DNA of 64,000 nucleotides from GCA-2733415 sp049609325. GTDB lineage: Bacteria; Bacteroidota; Bacteroidia; Flavobacteriales; Flavobacteriaceae. The notes below the pieces were generated by a model. That model was not told where the DNA came from. It was given only the letters and a program-made list of their open reading frames with translations, and made no database searches. Position numbers and translations under genes: made by a program. Of the stretch, positions 8,387 to 17,339 are shown piece by piece. Positions within the stretch are counted from its first letter, which is position 1, and the number at the start of each line of letters is the position of its first letter. The stretch is from NCBI GenBank assembly GCA_049609325.1, contig JBMYYK010000006.1, positions 1 to 64,000 on the forward strand, read 5' to 3'.

Positions 8387-9211
8387 TTATACGGCTACTG
8401 CACCTTTAATGCCTGGATGTGGATTGTAATTCACTAATTCAAAATCGTCAAAAGTGAACTCTTCAATATTTGTAATATTCGGATTGATTTTCATAGTTGG
8501 CAATGCTCTTGTATTTCTTGATAATTGTAAGTCAAATTGCTCCATGTGGTTGTTGTAAATGTGAGCATCACCAAAAGTGTGTACAAAATCGCCGGCTTCT
8601 AAGCCGCAAACTTGAGCAATCATCATTGTTAATAAAGCATACGACGCAATGTTAAACGGCACCCCTAGAAAAATATCAGCACTACGTTGGTATAATTGAC
8701 ACGATAACTTTCCATCTGCTACATAAAATTGAAAAAAGGCATGGCATGGTGGTAATGCCGCTTTATTGTTGGCAACATTCTCACTGAAAGACACAGAAGT
8801 ATCTGGCAATACAGAAGGATTCCATGCAGCGACTAACATACGTCTGCTATCAGGATTGTTTTTAATTGTTGTAATTACTTCCTGAAGTTGGTCAATGTCA
8901 TCAGAATTCCAGTTACGCCATTGATGTCCGTACACAGGACCTAAGTCACCATTGTCATCAGCCCATTCGTTCCAGATTTTCACACCATTATCTTGTAAAT
9001 ATTTGATGTTAGTATCACCTTTTATGAACCATAATAATTCATGAATAATTGATTTTAAGTGCAATTTTTTTGTGGTTACCATAGGAAACCCTTCACTTAA
9101 ATCAAATCGCATTTGATAGCCAAATACACTTTTAGTTCCTGTACCTGTTCTATCTTCTTTCTCATTTCCGTTCTCTAAAACGTGTTTTACTAAATCTAAA
9201 TACTGTTTCAT
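8387..9211 (-). CDS. thyA: Thymidylate synthase
   Basis: Makes dTMP from dUMP, using methylene-tetrahydrofolate and releasing dihydrofolate that the next gene's product recycles. The N-terminus shows DRTGTGT, the catalytic cysteine is in LPPCHAFFQF, followed by SCQLYQRSADIFLGVPFNIASYALL and the dUMP-binding HIYNNH. The C-terminus ends in the mobile AVAV-like tail (KGAVAV). 274 residues, slightly longer than the E. coli enzyme. It is the first gene of a thyA-folA pair; a promoter is visible at 9264-9296. Confidence 0.97.
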   Translation of the reverse strand: MKQYLDLVKHVLENGNEKEDRTGTGTKSVFGYQMRFDLSEGFPMVTTKKLHLKSIIHELLWFIKGDTNIKYLQDNGVKIWNEWADDNGDLGPVYGHQWRNWNSDDIDQLQEVITTIKNNPDSRRMLVAAWNPSVLPDTSVSFSENVANNKAALPPCHAFFQFYVADGKLSCQLYQRSADIFLGVPFNIASYALLTMMIAQVCGLEAGDFVHTFGDAHIYNNHMEQFDLQLSRNTRALPTMKINPNITNIEEFTFDDFELVNYNPHPGIKGAVAV

Positions 9212-9263
9212 GTTGTATGTCTTCAGTTAAGAGTGTTCTCTTAGATTGTCATTATGTGTCATT

Positions 9264-9296
9264 CAAAAATAACAAAAAGCATCTTTGCGTTAACAA
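9264..9296 (-). promoter_or_regulatory. Promoter of thyA-folA (TTG-N22-TATTTTTG)
   Basis: On the minus strand TTG (9294-9296) and TATTTTTG (9264-9271) are separated by 22 bases, matching the Bacteroidota -33/-7 promoter. The -33 box falls inside the right arm of the terminator hairpin of the upstream nucleoside transporter gene. Confidence 0.6.
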
Positions 9297-9304
9297 AGAT
9301 GCTT
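9277..9304 (-). terminator. Terminator of the nucleoside transporter gene
   Basis: AAGCATCTTTG and CAAAGATGCTT form a perfect 11-bp stem with a six-base loop; on the minus strand it is followed by a short T tract. It lies 30 bases past the transporter's stop codon. Confidence 0.75.
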
Positions 9305-9334
9305 AGTAATTTATGAATATTTATTAACTGATTT

Positions 9335-11041
9335 TTAACCAATAATCATTCCGGCTATAGTTGCAGAAATTAAAGAGGCAATTGTACCCCCAATCAAGGC
9401 TTTCATTCCAAATTCTGAAAGTGTTTTACGTTGCCCAGGAGCCAATGAACCTATACCTCCAATTTGTATACCAATAGAGGCGAAATTTGCAAACCCACAT
9501 AGCATATATGTTGCCATAATTACAGATTTGTTATACGTTAAATGTGTGGCGTTAGCTACGTTTTTCAAATCGGCTAATTGAATGTATCCAACAAATTCAC
9601 TTGCGGCTAATTTGATTCCTAATAATTGTCCCATCATCATAACGTCTTCAGTTGCAATACCAATTAACCACATTAATGGGGCAAAAATGGTTCCTAAAAT
9701 AGCTTCTAAGGATAATTGTTCATACGGTGTGTTTGACACCATAAAATCATTTAAAGTTGTGATGTCTCCAACCCAACCAAGAATCCCGTTTATCATGGCT
9801 ATAAATGCCACAAAAACGAGTAACATGGCTCCAACATTTACAGCGAGTTTTAAACCGTCTGTTGTTCCGTTAGCAATAGCATCAAGAATGTTAGACCCTA
9901 TTTTTTCTGAGGATACTTTAACGTCTGTATTAATTGCTTCCGTTTGTGGGTATAGTATTTTTGAAATGACAATAGCACCTGGTGCTGCCATCACAGATGC
10001 AGCAAGTAAGTGTTTGGCGAATTGTAGTCTTAGTACGGGGTCATCACCGCCTAAAAATCCAATGTAGGCCGCTAAAACTGCGCCAGCAACGGTAGCCATT
10101 CCACCAATCATCACTAATAAAATTTCCGACCTATTCATTTTTTCTAAATAGGCTTTTATTAATAGTGGAGCTTCTGTTTGCCCTAAAAAGATATTTCCGG
10201 CAACACTTAAACTTTCAGCTCCTGATATTTTTAAAATTTTTGATAATGCCCATGCCATACCTTTTACTACTTTCTGAATGATTCCTAAGTAGAATAGTAC
10301 TGAGGTTAGGGCGGAGAAAAATAAAATTGTTGGTAGTACTTGAAATGCAAAAATGAACCCGAAGGTGTCCATATCTACAACTAATCCTTGAAATAAGAAT
10401 TCACTACCTGCTCGGGTAAAGTCAAGAACACTTACAAACAATTGACCAATCCATTCAAAAATTCCTTGTATGAATGGTACTTTTAATACCGATATTGCTA
10501 TGATTAACTGAAAAGCTAAACCAATACCAATGGTTTTCCAGTTAATGTTTTTTCGGTCGCTACTAAATAAAAAAGCTATGAAAATTAAAGACACCATTCC
10601 TAATACACCACGCCATAAGCTGTCAAATGAAAAGCCTTGACTTGGTATGATGTCATTAGTTTTTTGAGCCTCGGCAGCTACAACCTCTTCAGTTTGTTTT
10701 TTTACAAATGCGTAGGTTGTAGAGTGTTCTGTAAATACCAATGTAGAGTCTGTATGTTCTGTAATACGGTATCTTCTAATGGTATCGTTTGGTTGGGTAT
10801 AGTAAAAAATAAGCAAGTCATTTTGTAAAATATAATCACCTTTTGCTCTTAAATTATTTTTTGCTTTTAATTGATATTCAAATGTATTGTTGTCTAGCGT
10901 CAACACATCAGTATCAGTAACAGATATGGTGCTTTGGGTTGTAGTATTTTTGATGGAGTCAAATTGCCAGGTATCTGTAATATCTTGCCCAAAAGCAATT
11001 GTACACATTATAAATGCTAGGCAAGTAAAAAACTGTTTCAT
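9335..11041 (-). CDS. NupC-type concentrative nucleoside transporter with secreted N-terminal lipocalin-like domain
   Basis: Residues about 145-568 are a CNT-family nucleoside:cation symporter of the inner membrane, with multiple hydrophobic helices and the conserved GQTEAPLLI and the ATxLTYNKSVI-like stretch near the C-terminus. The first about 130 residues are added: a signal peptide ending in AFGQ, then a beta-rich domain with WQFDSI, LTLDNNTFEY and DYILQNDLLIFYY, which looks like a small lipocalin-type barrel. This should sit in the periplasm, perhaps capturing nucleosides or sensing them. The neighbouring thyA fits a nucleotide-metabolism setting. Classical CNT proteins are about 400 residues, so the extension is real. 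Confidence 0.85.
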   Translation of the reverse strand: MKQFFTCLAFIMCTIAFGQDITDTWQFDSIKNTTTQSTISVTDTDVLTLDNNTFEYQLKAKNNLRAKGDYILQNDLLIFYYTQPNDTIRRYRITEHTDSTLVFTEHSTTYAFVKKQTEEVVAAEAQKTNDIIPSQGFSFDSLWRGVLGMVSLIFIAFLFSSDRKNINWKTIGIGLAFQLIIAISVLKVPFIQGIFEWIGQLFVSVLDFTRAGSEFLFQGLVVDMDTFGFIFAFQVLPTILFFSALTSVLFYLGIIQKVVKGMAWALSKILKISGAESLSVAGNIFLGQTEAPLLIKAYLEKMNRSEILLVMIGGMATVAGAVLAAYIGFLGGDDPVLRLQFAKHLLAASVMAAPGAIVISKILYPQTEAINTDVKVSSEKIGSNILDAIANGTTDGLKLAVNVGAMLLVFVAFIAMINGILGWVGDITTLNDFMVSNTPYEQLSLEAILGTIFAPLMWLIGIATEDVMMMGQLLGIKLAASEFVGYIQLADLKNVANATHLTYNKSVIMATYMLCGFANFASIGIQIGGIGSLAPGQRKTLSEFGMKALIGGTIASLISATIAGMIIG

Positions 11042-11096
11042 GTTTAGTGTGTGTTTGTAAGTAAATAGGTGTGTGATAGTCTACAAGTGTAGTGAG

Positions 11097-11699
11097 CTAT
11101 TGTTCACGTTTTGAAATTTCATCTCTAATGTTGGCAGCGGCTTCATAATCTTCATCATTAACAGCTTCTTGCAATAAATCATTAAGCTCTTGTAATGTGA
11201 GGTGTGTAAAGTCACTAGAAGACTCTTGCTCTTCAAAAACAATATCTTCATTTAAAACATCTTCAGGGTCGTTCTCTTTTGCAGGTAAATTCAAGTAGAT
11301 ACCGGCTTTATCTAGAATGTTTTTATAGGTGAATATTGGAGCGTTAAAACGTAGTGCTAAAGCTATGGCATCTGAGGTTCTTGCATCAATAATTTCTTCA
11401 ATTTTATCGCGTTCACAAATAATACTTGAGTAGAATACACCATCAACTAATTTATGAATGATGACTTGTTTTACGATAATTTGATATCTGTCAGCAAAAC
11501 TTTTAAACAAGTCGTGAGTTAAAGGGCGTGGAGGTTTGATTTCTTTTTCAAGTGCAATTGCAATAGATTGTGCTTCAAATGCACCAATTACAATAGGTAA
11601 TTTGCGTTCGCCTTCTACTTCATTTAATATAAGTGCATAGGCGCCATTTTGTGTTTGGCTGTATGAAATTCCTTTTATATTAAGTCGTACTAAACTCAT
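11097..11699 (-). CDS. Bifunctional nuclease (BFN/DUF151) domain protein with UVR motif
   Basis: Residues 1-150 match the BFN/DUF151 family: LPIVIGAFEAQSIAIALE, the RPLTHDLF segment, and DARTSDAIALALRF, the most conserved block. The C-terminus (about 165-198) is a UvrB/UvrC-type coiled motif, LNDLLQEAVNDEDYEAAANIRDEI. Plant and thermophile relatives have DNase/RNase activity, but the role in bacteria is poorly known. It lies downstream of etfBA but beyond a strong terminator, so it is probably expressed separately. Confidence 0.85.
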   Translation of the reverse strand: MSLVRLNIKGISYSQTQNGAYALILNEVEGERKLPIVIGAFEAQSIAIALEKEIKPPRPLTHDLFKSFADRYQIIVKQVIIHKLVDGVFYSSIICERDKIEEIIDARTSDAIALALRFNAPIFTYKNILDKAGIYLNLPAKENDPEDVLNEDIVFEEQESSSDFTHLTLQELNDLLQEAVNDEDYEAAANIRDEISKREQ

Positions 11700-11749
11700 A
11701 GTTACAGTTTTTAGGATTGGGTTGTCAATCCGAAATTTGTATCGAAAGC

Positions 11750-11802
11750 AAAAAGCTATCTAAATTTAGAACGCTATAGGTTAGAAATTTAGATAGCTTT
11801 TT
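11750..11802 (-). terminator. Terminator downstream of etfA
   Basis: A perfect 18-bp stem (AAAAAGCTATCTAAATTT with its complement) around a 17-base loop, with a T tract at the 3' side of either strand. It lies 21 bases after etfA and ends the etfBA transcript. Confidence 0.85.
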
Positions 11803-11823
11803 AGAGGCACAATTTATGAAAAA

Positions 11824-12792
11824 TTATGCGTTTTGAGCTTTAAATGCTTTTAATTTTTCAATTAGTGTTGGTACAACTTCAAAAGCATCACCTACAATAC
11901 CGTAGTCTGCAGCTTTAAAGAACGGTGCTTCTGGGTCAGTGTTGATTACAACTTTTACTTTAGAAGCATTGATTCCTGCCAAGTGTTGAATGGCTCCTGA
12001 AATTCCAATAGCAATGTATAAGTTTGATGCTACTGGTTTTCCTGTTTGTCCAACGTGTTCACTATGAGGCCTCCATCCTAAATCTGATACTGGTTTAGAA
12101 CAAGCTGTTGCAGCGCCTAATACTCCTGCAAGCTCTTCAACCATTCCCCAGTTTTCAGGACCTTTTAATCCTCTTCCTGCAGATACTACTATTTCTGCAT
12201 CAGCAATAGTTACTTGTCCTGTAGCTTTATCTACTGCAGTTACTGTTGTTCCTAAGTGAGCATCATTGATTGTTGCATCAAAATTCTCTTGGGTAGTGCT
12301 ACCGTTATGTTCTTTTAATCCAAATGCATTTTTAGCTAAAGCAATTACTTTATTGTCACTAGAAATTTCTGTGATATTAAAAGCTTTGTTTGAAAATGCA
12401 GTTCGTTTTACTGTAAAAGGCGCAGTGCTTTCAGGTAAAGCTATAACATTAGAGGCAAAACCAGCGTTTAAGTTTCCTGCTACTAATGGCGCTAAATACT
12501 TTCCATCATTAGTAGAAGTCATAATTACTAAATTAGCGCCTTCTTTTTCTGCGGCTTGTTTAACAACATCAGCGTAAGCACGTGCATTAAAGTTTTCTAA
12601 GCTAGAGTTTGTTACAGTTAATAATTTATCTACACCATACATGGCTAGTTCTTCAGTTTCAGAAGCGTTAATAGCTACAGCAGTTACAGATGTTCCTAAA
12701 GTGTTTGCTATTTCTTTTGCATATGAAGCAACTTCAAGTGTTGCTTTGTTGAATTTTCCGTTGTTTGATTCAGCGAATATTAAAACAGACAT
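11824..12792 (-). CDS. etfA: Electron transfer flavoprotein alpha subunit
   Basis: Binds FAD and, with EtfB, passes electrons from acyl-CoA dehydrogenases to the quinone pool. The C-terminal FAD domain carries VSAGRGLKGPENW, then GWRPHSEHVGQTGKPV and the LYIAIGISGAIQHLAGI signature; the final NTDPEAPFFKAADYGIVGD completes the site. 322 residues is normal. The N-terminal half is the adenine-nucleotide hydrolase-like fold. It follows etfB with a 67-base gap. Confidence 0.96.
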   Translation of the reverse strand: MSVLIFAESNNGKFNKATLEVASYAKEIANTLGTSVTAVAINASETEELAMYGVDKLLTVTNSSLENFNARAYADVVKQAAEKEGANLVIMTSTNDGKYLAPLVAGNLNAGFASNVIALPESTAPFTVKRTAFSNKAFNITEISSDNKVIALAKNAFGLKEHNGSTTQENFDATINDAHLGTTVTAVDKATGQVTIADAEIVVSAGRGLKGPENWGMVEELAGVLGAATACSKPVSDLGWRPHSEHVGQTGKPVASNLYIAIGISGAIQHLAGINASKVKVVINTDPEAPFFKAADYGIVGDAFEVVPTLIEKLKAFKAQNA

Positions 12793-12859
12793 ATTTTTTG
12801 AGTTTAAATTTTAGTCTAAATACAATGTTTTAGACATTGATATATTGTTAGTTTAGTGT

Positions 12860-13606
12860 TTAAATGACTTTAGCTTCGTTATGTAATAAACTTACAAGCT
12901 CATCAATATTATCTGCATCAACTAACTTTACAGCAGATTTAGCGGCTGGTTTTTCAAACTTTACAGCAGAAGTTAACACGTCATTCCCAGTAGCTTCTAC
13001 TACCTGTAAAGGTTTTTTTCTAGCCATCATAATCCCTCTCATGTTTGGTATGCGAAGTTCACTTTCTTCAACTAAACCTTTTTGTCCACCAACTACTAAT
13101 GGTAAACTTGTGCTTAATGTTTCGTTACCACCATCTATTTCTCTAACTGCAGTAGCGTTATTTCCATCAAGTTCTAATGAAATACATGAGTTTACAAAAT
13201 TGTAATCAGTAAATCCAGCTAACATACCAGGAACCATTCCTCCGTTATAATCTAACGATTCTTTTCCTGCAATAACTAAGTCGTAATTACCATTTTTTAC
13301 AACTTCTGCTAATTGTTTTGCAACAAAAAAACCATCTTTCGCTTCTGCATTAACTCGTATAGCATTATCTGCACCTATAGCTAATGCTTTACGTAATGTT
13401 GGCTCTGCATCAGCACCACCTACATTTACAACAGTAACAGTTGCTCCATTTTGTTCTTTAATAAACATTGCCTTTGTAAGTCCAAATTCGTCATTAGGAT
13501 TTATGACAAATTGTACGCCATTGGTATCAAATTCAGTATCACCGTTTGTGAAGTTGATCTTTGATGTAGTGTCTGGTACGTGACTAATACACACTAATAT
13601 ATTCAT
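12860..13606 (-). CDS. etfB: Electron transfer flavoprotein beta subunit
   Basis: Partner of EtfA; binds AMP and holds the dimer together. The start (NILVCISHVPDTT) and the NPNDEFGLTKAM segment are typical, as is the DYNGGMVPGMLAG stretch and the ExPNMRGIMMARKKPL motif near residue 190. 248 residues. First gene of etfBA and divergent from pdhB; the 164-base gap holds a -7 box for each and a palindrome between them. Confidence 0.96.
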   Translation of the reverse strand: MNILVCISHVPDTTSKINFTNGDTEFDTNGVQFVINPNDEFGLTKAMFIKEQNGATVTVVNVGGADAEPTLRKALAIGADNAIRVNAEAKDGFFVAKQLAEVVKNGNYDLVIAGKESLDYNGGMVPGMLAGFTDYNFVNSCISLELDGNNATAVREIDGGNETLSTSLPLVVGGQKGLVEESELRIPNMRGIMMARKKPLQVVEATGNDVLTSAVKFEKPAAKSAVKLVDADNIDELVSLLHNEAKVI

Positions 13607-13646
13607 GATATTTCTATTAAAAAGTTTTGCTTAATTTTCAAGTTCC

Positions 13647-13654
13647 CAAATATA
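13647..13654 (-). promoter_or_regulatory. etfBA -7 element (TATATTTG)
   Basis: Perfect TAnnTTTG match on the minus strand, about 40 bases upstream of the etfB start. Its -33 region would fall on the palindrome at 13675-13692; no clear TTG is present there. Confidence 0.5.
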
Positions 13655-13674
13655 CAGTTATTTTTTAAGAATAC

Positions 13675-13692
13675 TACTATGCGTGCATAGTA
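13675..13692. promoter_or_regulatory. Perfect palindrome in the etfB/pdhB divergent promoter region
   Basis: TACTATGC-GT-GCATAGTA is a perfect 8+8 inverted repeat. It lies where the -33 element of etfB should be and about 40 bases upstream of the pdhB -7 box, so a bound dimer could control both. No regulator can be named. Confidence 0.5.
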
Positions 13693-13733
13693 AATTTATT
13701 CTTTTTTTTAGAGAAATTATTTTACGAAAAACG

Positions 13734-13741
13734 TATTTTTG
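13734..13741 (+). promoter_or_regulatory. pdhB -7 element (TATTTTTG)
   Basis: TAnnTTTG match ending 29 bases before the pdhB ATG, giving a leader of about 25 bases. No good -33 TTG is seen. Confidence 0.5.
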
Positions 13742-13770
13742 TCTGTTTTTAAAAATCAAATAGTACATAA

Positions 13771-14748
13771 ATGAGAACAATTCAATTTAGAGAAGCAATT
13801 TGTGAGGCGATGAGTGAGGAGATGCGTAGAGATGAATCTGTGTATTTAATGGGAGAAGAAGTTGCGGAATATAATGGAGCATATAAGGCATCTAAAGGAA
13901 TGTTAGATGAGTTTGGAGATAAAAGAGTAATTGACACACCTATTGCTGAGCTAGGTTTTGGAGGGATTGCTGTAGGGTCTACAATGACTGGTAACCGTCC
14001 GATAGTTGAATATATGACGTTTAACTTTTCTTTAGTTGGAATTGATCAAATTATAAATAATGCAGCTAAAATCAGACAAATGTCTGGTGGGCAGTTTGCT
14101 TGTCCGATTGTGTTTAGAGGGCCAACAGCATCAGCAGGACAGCTGGCAGCAACACATTCGCAAGCCTTTGAAAGCTGGTATGCTAACACTCCTGGGTTGA
14201 AAGTAGTAGTGCCATCAAATCCGTATGATGCAAAAGGATTATTAAAAGCGGCAATTCGAGATAATGACCCAGTAATATTCATGGAGTCTGAACAAATGTA
14301 TGGTGATAAGGGAGAAGTGCCAGATGGTGAGTATGTATTGCCATTAGGGGTTGCAGATATTAAAAGAAAAGGAGACGATGTAACTATTGTGTCTTTTGGA
14401 AAAATAATTAAAGAAGCCTATAAAGCAGCAGATGTTTTAGCCGAAGAAGGTATTTCATGTGAAATTATTGATTTAAGAACAGTAAGACCAATGGATACTC
14501 AAGCAATAATTGAATCTGTTAAGAAAACTAATAGATTAGTGATTTTAGAAGAAGCATGGCCTTTTGGAAATGTATCAACAGAAATTACATACCAAGTACA
14601 AAGCCAAGCATTTGATTATTTAGATGCGCCAATTGAAAAAATAAATACTGCAGATACACCTGCACCATATTCTCCCGTTCTTTTAGAAGAGTGGTTGCCT
14701 AATATGAATGACGTGGTTAAGTCTGTAAAAAAAGTAATGTATAGATAA
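13771..14748 (+). CDS. pdhB: Pyruvate dehydrogenase E1 component, beta subunit
   Basis: Forms the thiamine-diphosphate dependent E1 of the pyruvate (or branched-chain) dehydrogenase complex together with an alpha subunit. Motifs: IQFREAICEAMSEEM start, GEEVAEYNGAYK, the DTPIAELGFGGIAVGS stretch, and the transketolase C-terminal domain with IDLRTVRPMD and LEEAWPFGNVSTEI. 325 residues. The alpha and E2 genes are not next to it, so the complex is encoded at split loci. Transcribed alone, divergently from etfBA. Confidence 0.92.
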   Translation: MRTIQFREAICEAMSEEMRRDESVYLMGEEVAEYNGAYKASKGMLDEFGDKRVIDTPIAELGFGGIAVGSTMTGNRPIVEYMTFNFSLVGIDQIINNAAKIRQMSGGQFACPIVFRGPTASAGQLAATHSQAFESWYANTPGLKVVVPSNPYDAKGLLKAAIRDNDPVIFMESEQMYGDKGEVPDGEYVLPLGVADIKRKGDDVTIVSFGKIIKEAYKAADVLAEEGISCEIIDLRTVRPMDTQAIIESVKKTNRLVILEEAWPFGNVSTEITYQVQSQAFDYLDAPIEKINTADTPAPYSPVLLEEWLPNMNDVVKSVKKVMYR

Positions 14749-14781
14749 ACTAAGGTCCTCTTAAAAGTAGGATTAAAACTG

Positions 14782-14789
14782 TATATTTG
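14782..14789 (+). promoter_or_regulatory. -7 element (TATATTTG) of the DUF5686 gene
   Basis: Perfect TAnnTTTG box 25 bases before the first candidate ATG (14814). A start near 14794 leaves both candidate ATGs on the transcript. No clear -33 TTG. Confidence 0.5.
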
Positions 14790-14813
14790 AGCTTCATTTG
14801 TAATTTTTTATGA

Positions 14814-17336
14814 ATGAAGTTTTTTGTTTCTATGAAAAATATAATAACAACACTAGTACTAATTTTTACAACTGCTTTGACTGCACAAACAAAAGTCAGT
14901 GGAGTGGTTATGGATGAATATGATTATCCTGTGCCTTATGCTAATGTAGTTTTTACAAATACTACAACTGGTACAATAACTGATGAGAACGGAAAGTTTT
15001 ACTTAGAGTCTGATGAAAGCCACCGTGAATTACAAGTGTCGTTTGTTGGGTATGAAACGAAACAAGTTGAGTTAACTAAGTCTGTGACTTATAATATGAG
15101 TGTGTTATTAAAGGAGGGGAATCAACTGAGTGCGGTAACAATTTATTCAGGTAAGCAATCTAAAAAAAACAATCCTGCCATAGAAATACTTAAGAAAATA
15201 TGGGAGAATAAGCGTTCTAACGGAGTTAAAAAATTCAAACAGTATCAATATGATAAGTATGAGAAAATTGAATTTGACTTTAATAATGTAGATAGCACCA
15301 TGACGAAAAGTAAACTGTTTAAAGGTATGGAGTTTATTTTTGAAAAAATGGATACGTCTCGAGTAACGGGAAAAACGTACTTACCAATATTTTTAAACGA
15401 GTCGGTGTCAAAAGTATATGGTGACAATGAAAAAAACGCAACTAGAGAAGATTTAATAGGGAATAAAAATTCAGGGTTCAGTAACAATCAAACCATAATC
15501 GCATTTGTAAAAGATTTATATTCAGATTATAATGTGTATGACAATTACTTGAAATTTTTTGACAAAAGTTTTGTAAGTCCATTATCAAAAACAGGAGTTA
15601 GTGTTTACAATTATGTGTTGGCAGATAGTGCTTATATAGGCGACAAATGGTGTTATAACATTGTGTATTATCCGAGGAGAAAAAATGAACTGACATTTAA
15701 AGGTGATTTTTGGGTAAACGATAGCACTTGGGCTATTAAAGACATCAATCTTCAAGTGTCAAAAAGTGCAAATATCAATTGGATTAAAGATATCTATATT
15801 GAGCAAGAATTTGAGGTGTTAAACGATTCAGTGTTTTTGATTAAGCGTGACTATTTCATGTCGGATTTTAGTTTGTCAAAAAAGGATAAGGCCCGTGGAA
15901 TTTATGGTAAACGTACCACGCTTTATGATGATTACGAATTCGATGTTAAAAAAGAGGCTGAATTTTATAAAGATGAAGCAGATCCTTATGCTTATGAAAT
16001 TTACAATCAAGATGACAAGTTTTGGGAAGAAAATAGACTAGAACGGCTAAATAAAGATGAGAAAGGCGTCTATAAAATGTTAGACACGTTAAAAACCGTA
16101 TCGAAGTTTAAACGTATTTATAACACAGCAAGTATACTCGCATCCGGTTATATTGAAATTCCAAAATGGAAAATGGATTATGGGCCAATTTTTTCAACTT
16201 TTGGTTACAATGATGTTGAAGGAGTGCGTGTTAGAGCTGGCGGGAGAACATATTTTGGGCCAAATGATAAATGGCGAATTCAAGGGTATATTGCTTATGG
16301 TTTTAAAGATGACCAATTCAAATATGGCGTATCTGGTAAGTGGTTGCTGCAACGTAAAAACAGATGGATATTGTCAGGAGGTAATAGGCGTGATGTAGAA
16401 CAGATAGGAGTAAGTTTAACAACTACTGATGATATTATGGGAAGAAGTTTTGCGTCATCATCATTATTTTCATCAGGATCAAATGATCGTTTAACGTCAA
16501 TAAATTTAAGTACAGTTGGGTTAGAAGTGGAGCCTGCTAAAAACTTTAAGGTGAAATTGTCGGGAAGTTACAGAACATTAAAATCAGCTTCACATACATT
16601 CGGATTGGATTTTTATACGGATCAATCTCAAAGTAAAATAAAGTCAGAATTAAAACAATCTGAAGTGAATTTAGCTTTAACTTATACGCCTAAAAGAAAA
16701 ACCACAGGATATGGGGTGGAAAGAACTACGGTTAATGGTAACCATGCAACACTGTATGCAAGTGTGAGTCAAGGTTTAAAAGGGGTTATTGCAAGTGATT
16801 TTGATTACACCAAACTGCAGCTTTTTTATAGGCAACCATGGCAAATAGGCGGATTTGGAAGGTTGTTTTCAAATGTTGAAATTGGGAAAACTTTTGGCGA
16901 AGTGCCATTAGGTTTATTAAGTGTAGTGCCAGGGAACCAGGCGTATTTTTCAATATTTAATACCTTTCCGTTATTAGACTATTATGATTTTGTAACAGAC
17001 ACCTACACATCAGTACATTTAGAACATAACTTTAATGGTCGAATATTTTCTAAAATTCCATTACTAAAGAAACTTAATTTAAGAGAAATTGTTGCTTTAA
17101 GAGGAGTGTGGGGTGATTTGTCTCAGGATAATATTAACCTAGATGCGAATTTGCCAAACTTTATAAGTACTCAAACTTTTGGGGCGCCTAATGATAAGAT
17201 TTATTGGGAGTACAGTTTAGGTGTTGGTAACATCTTTAAAGTTTTTAGGGTAGATTTCAATTTCAGAGGGAATTATTTCGAAAACCCTAATGCACGTAAG
17301 TTTGGTGTGACGGGTAGTTTTGGGTTTAACTTTTAA
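14814..17336 (+). CDS. DUF5686 outer-membrane protein with carboxypeptidase-like regulatory domain
   Basis: A signal peptide ends at LTAQ; the second ATG (14832, MKNIITT) gives a cleaner signal than the first. Residues about 27-110 form a CarboxypepD_reg-like beta-sandwich (VSGVVMDEYDYPVPYANVVF, TDENGKF, VSFVGYETK) as at the N-terminus of TonB-dependent receptors. The remaining about 720 residues alternate short beta strands and end in FGFNF, the aromatic terminus typical of an outer-membrane barrel. No TonB plug domain is apparent. This is the DUF5686 family, common in Bacteroidota and of unknown function. The following serine hydrolase gene begins three bases later. Confidence 0.8.
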   Translation: MKFFVSMKNIITTLVLIFTTALTAQTKVSGVVMDEYDYPVPYANVVFTNTTTGTITDENGKFYLESDESHRELQVSFVGYETKQVELTKSVTYNMSVLLKEGNQLSAVTIYSGKQSKKNNPAIEILKKIWENKRSNGVKKFKQYQYDKYEKIEFDFNNVDSTMTKSKLFKGMEFIFEKMDTSRVTGKTYLPIFLNESVSKVYGDNEKNATREDLIGNKNSGFSNNQTIIAFVKDLYSDYNVYDNYLKFFDKSFVSPLSKTGVSVYNYVLADSAYIGDKWCYNIVYYPRRKNELTFKGDFWVNDSTWAIKDINLQVSKSANINWIKDIYIEQEFEVLNDSVFLIKRDYFMSDFSLSKKDKARGIYGKRTTLYDDYEFDVKKEAEFYKDEADPYAYEIYNQDDKFWEENRLERLNKDEKGVYKMLDTLKTVSKFKRIYNTASILASGYIEIPKWKMDYGPIFSTFGYNDVEGVRVRAGGRTYFGPNDKWRIQGYIAYGFKDDQFKYGVSGKWLLQRKNRWILSGGNRRDVEQIGVSLTTTDDIMGRSFASSSLFSSGSNDRLTSINLSTVGLEVEPAKNFKVKLSGSYRTLKSASHTFGLDFYTDQSQSKIKSELKQSEVNLALTYTPKRKTTGYGVERTTVNGNHATLYASVSQGLKGVIASDFDYTKLQLFYRQPWQIGGFGRLFSNVEIGKTFGEVPLGLLSVVPGNQAYFSIFNTFPLLDYYDFVTDTYTSVHLEHNFNGRIFSKIPLLKKLNLREIVALRGVWGDLSQDNINLDANLPNFISTQTFGAPNDKIYWEYSLGVGNIFKVFRVDFNFRGNYFENPNARKFGVTGSFGFNF

Positions 17337-17339
17337 TTC

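Noticed and set aside
9582..10067. 161-codon plus-strand ORF opposite the nucleoside transporter
   Set aside because: Antisense shadow of a clear transporter gene; the translation lacks any recognisable pattern.
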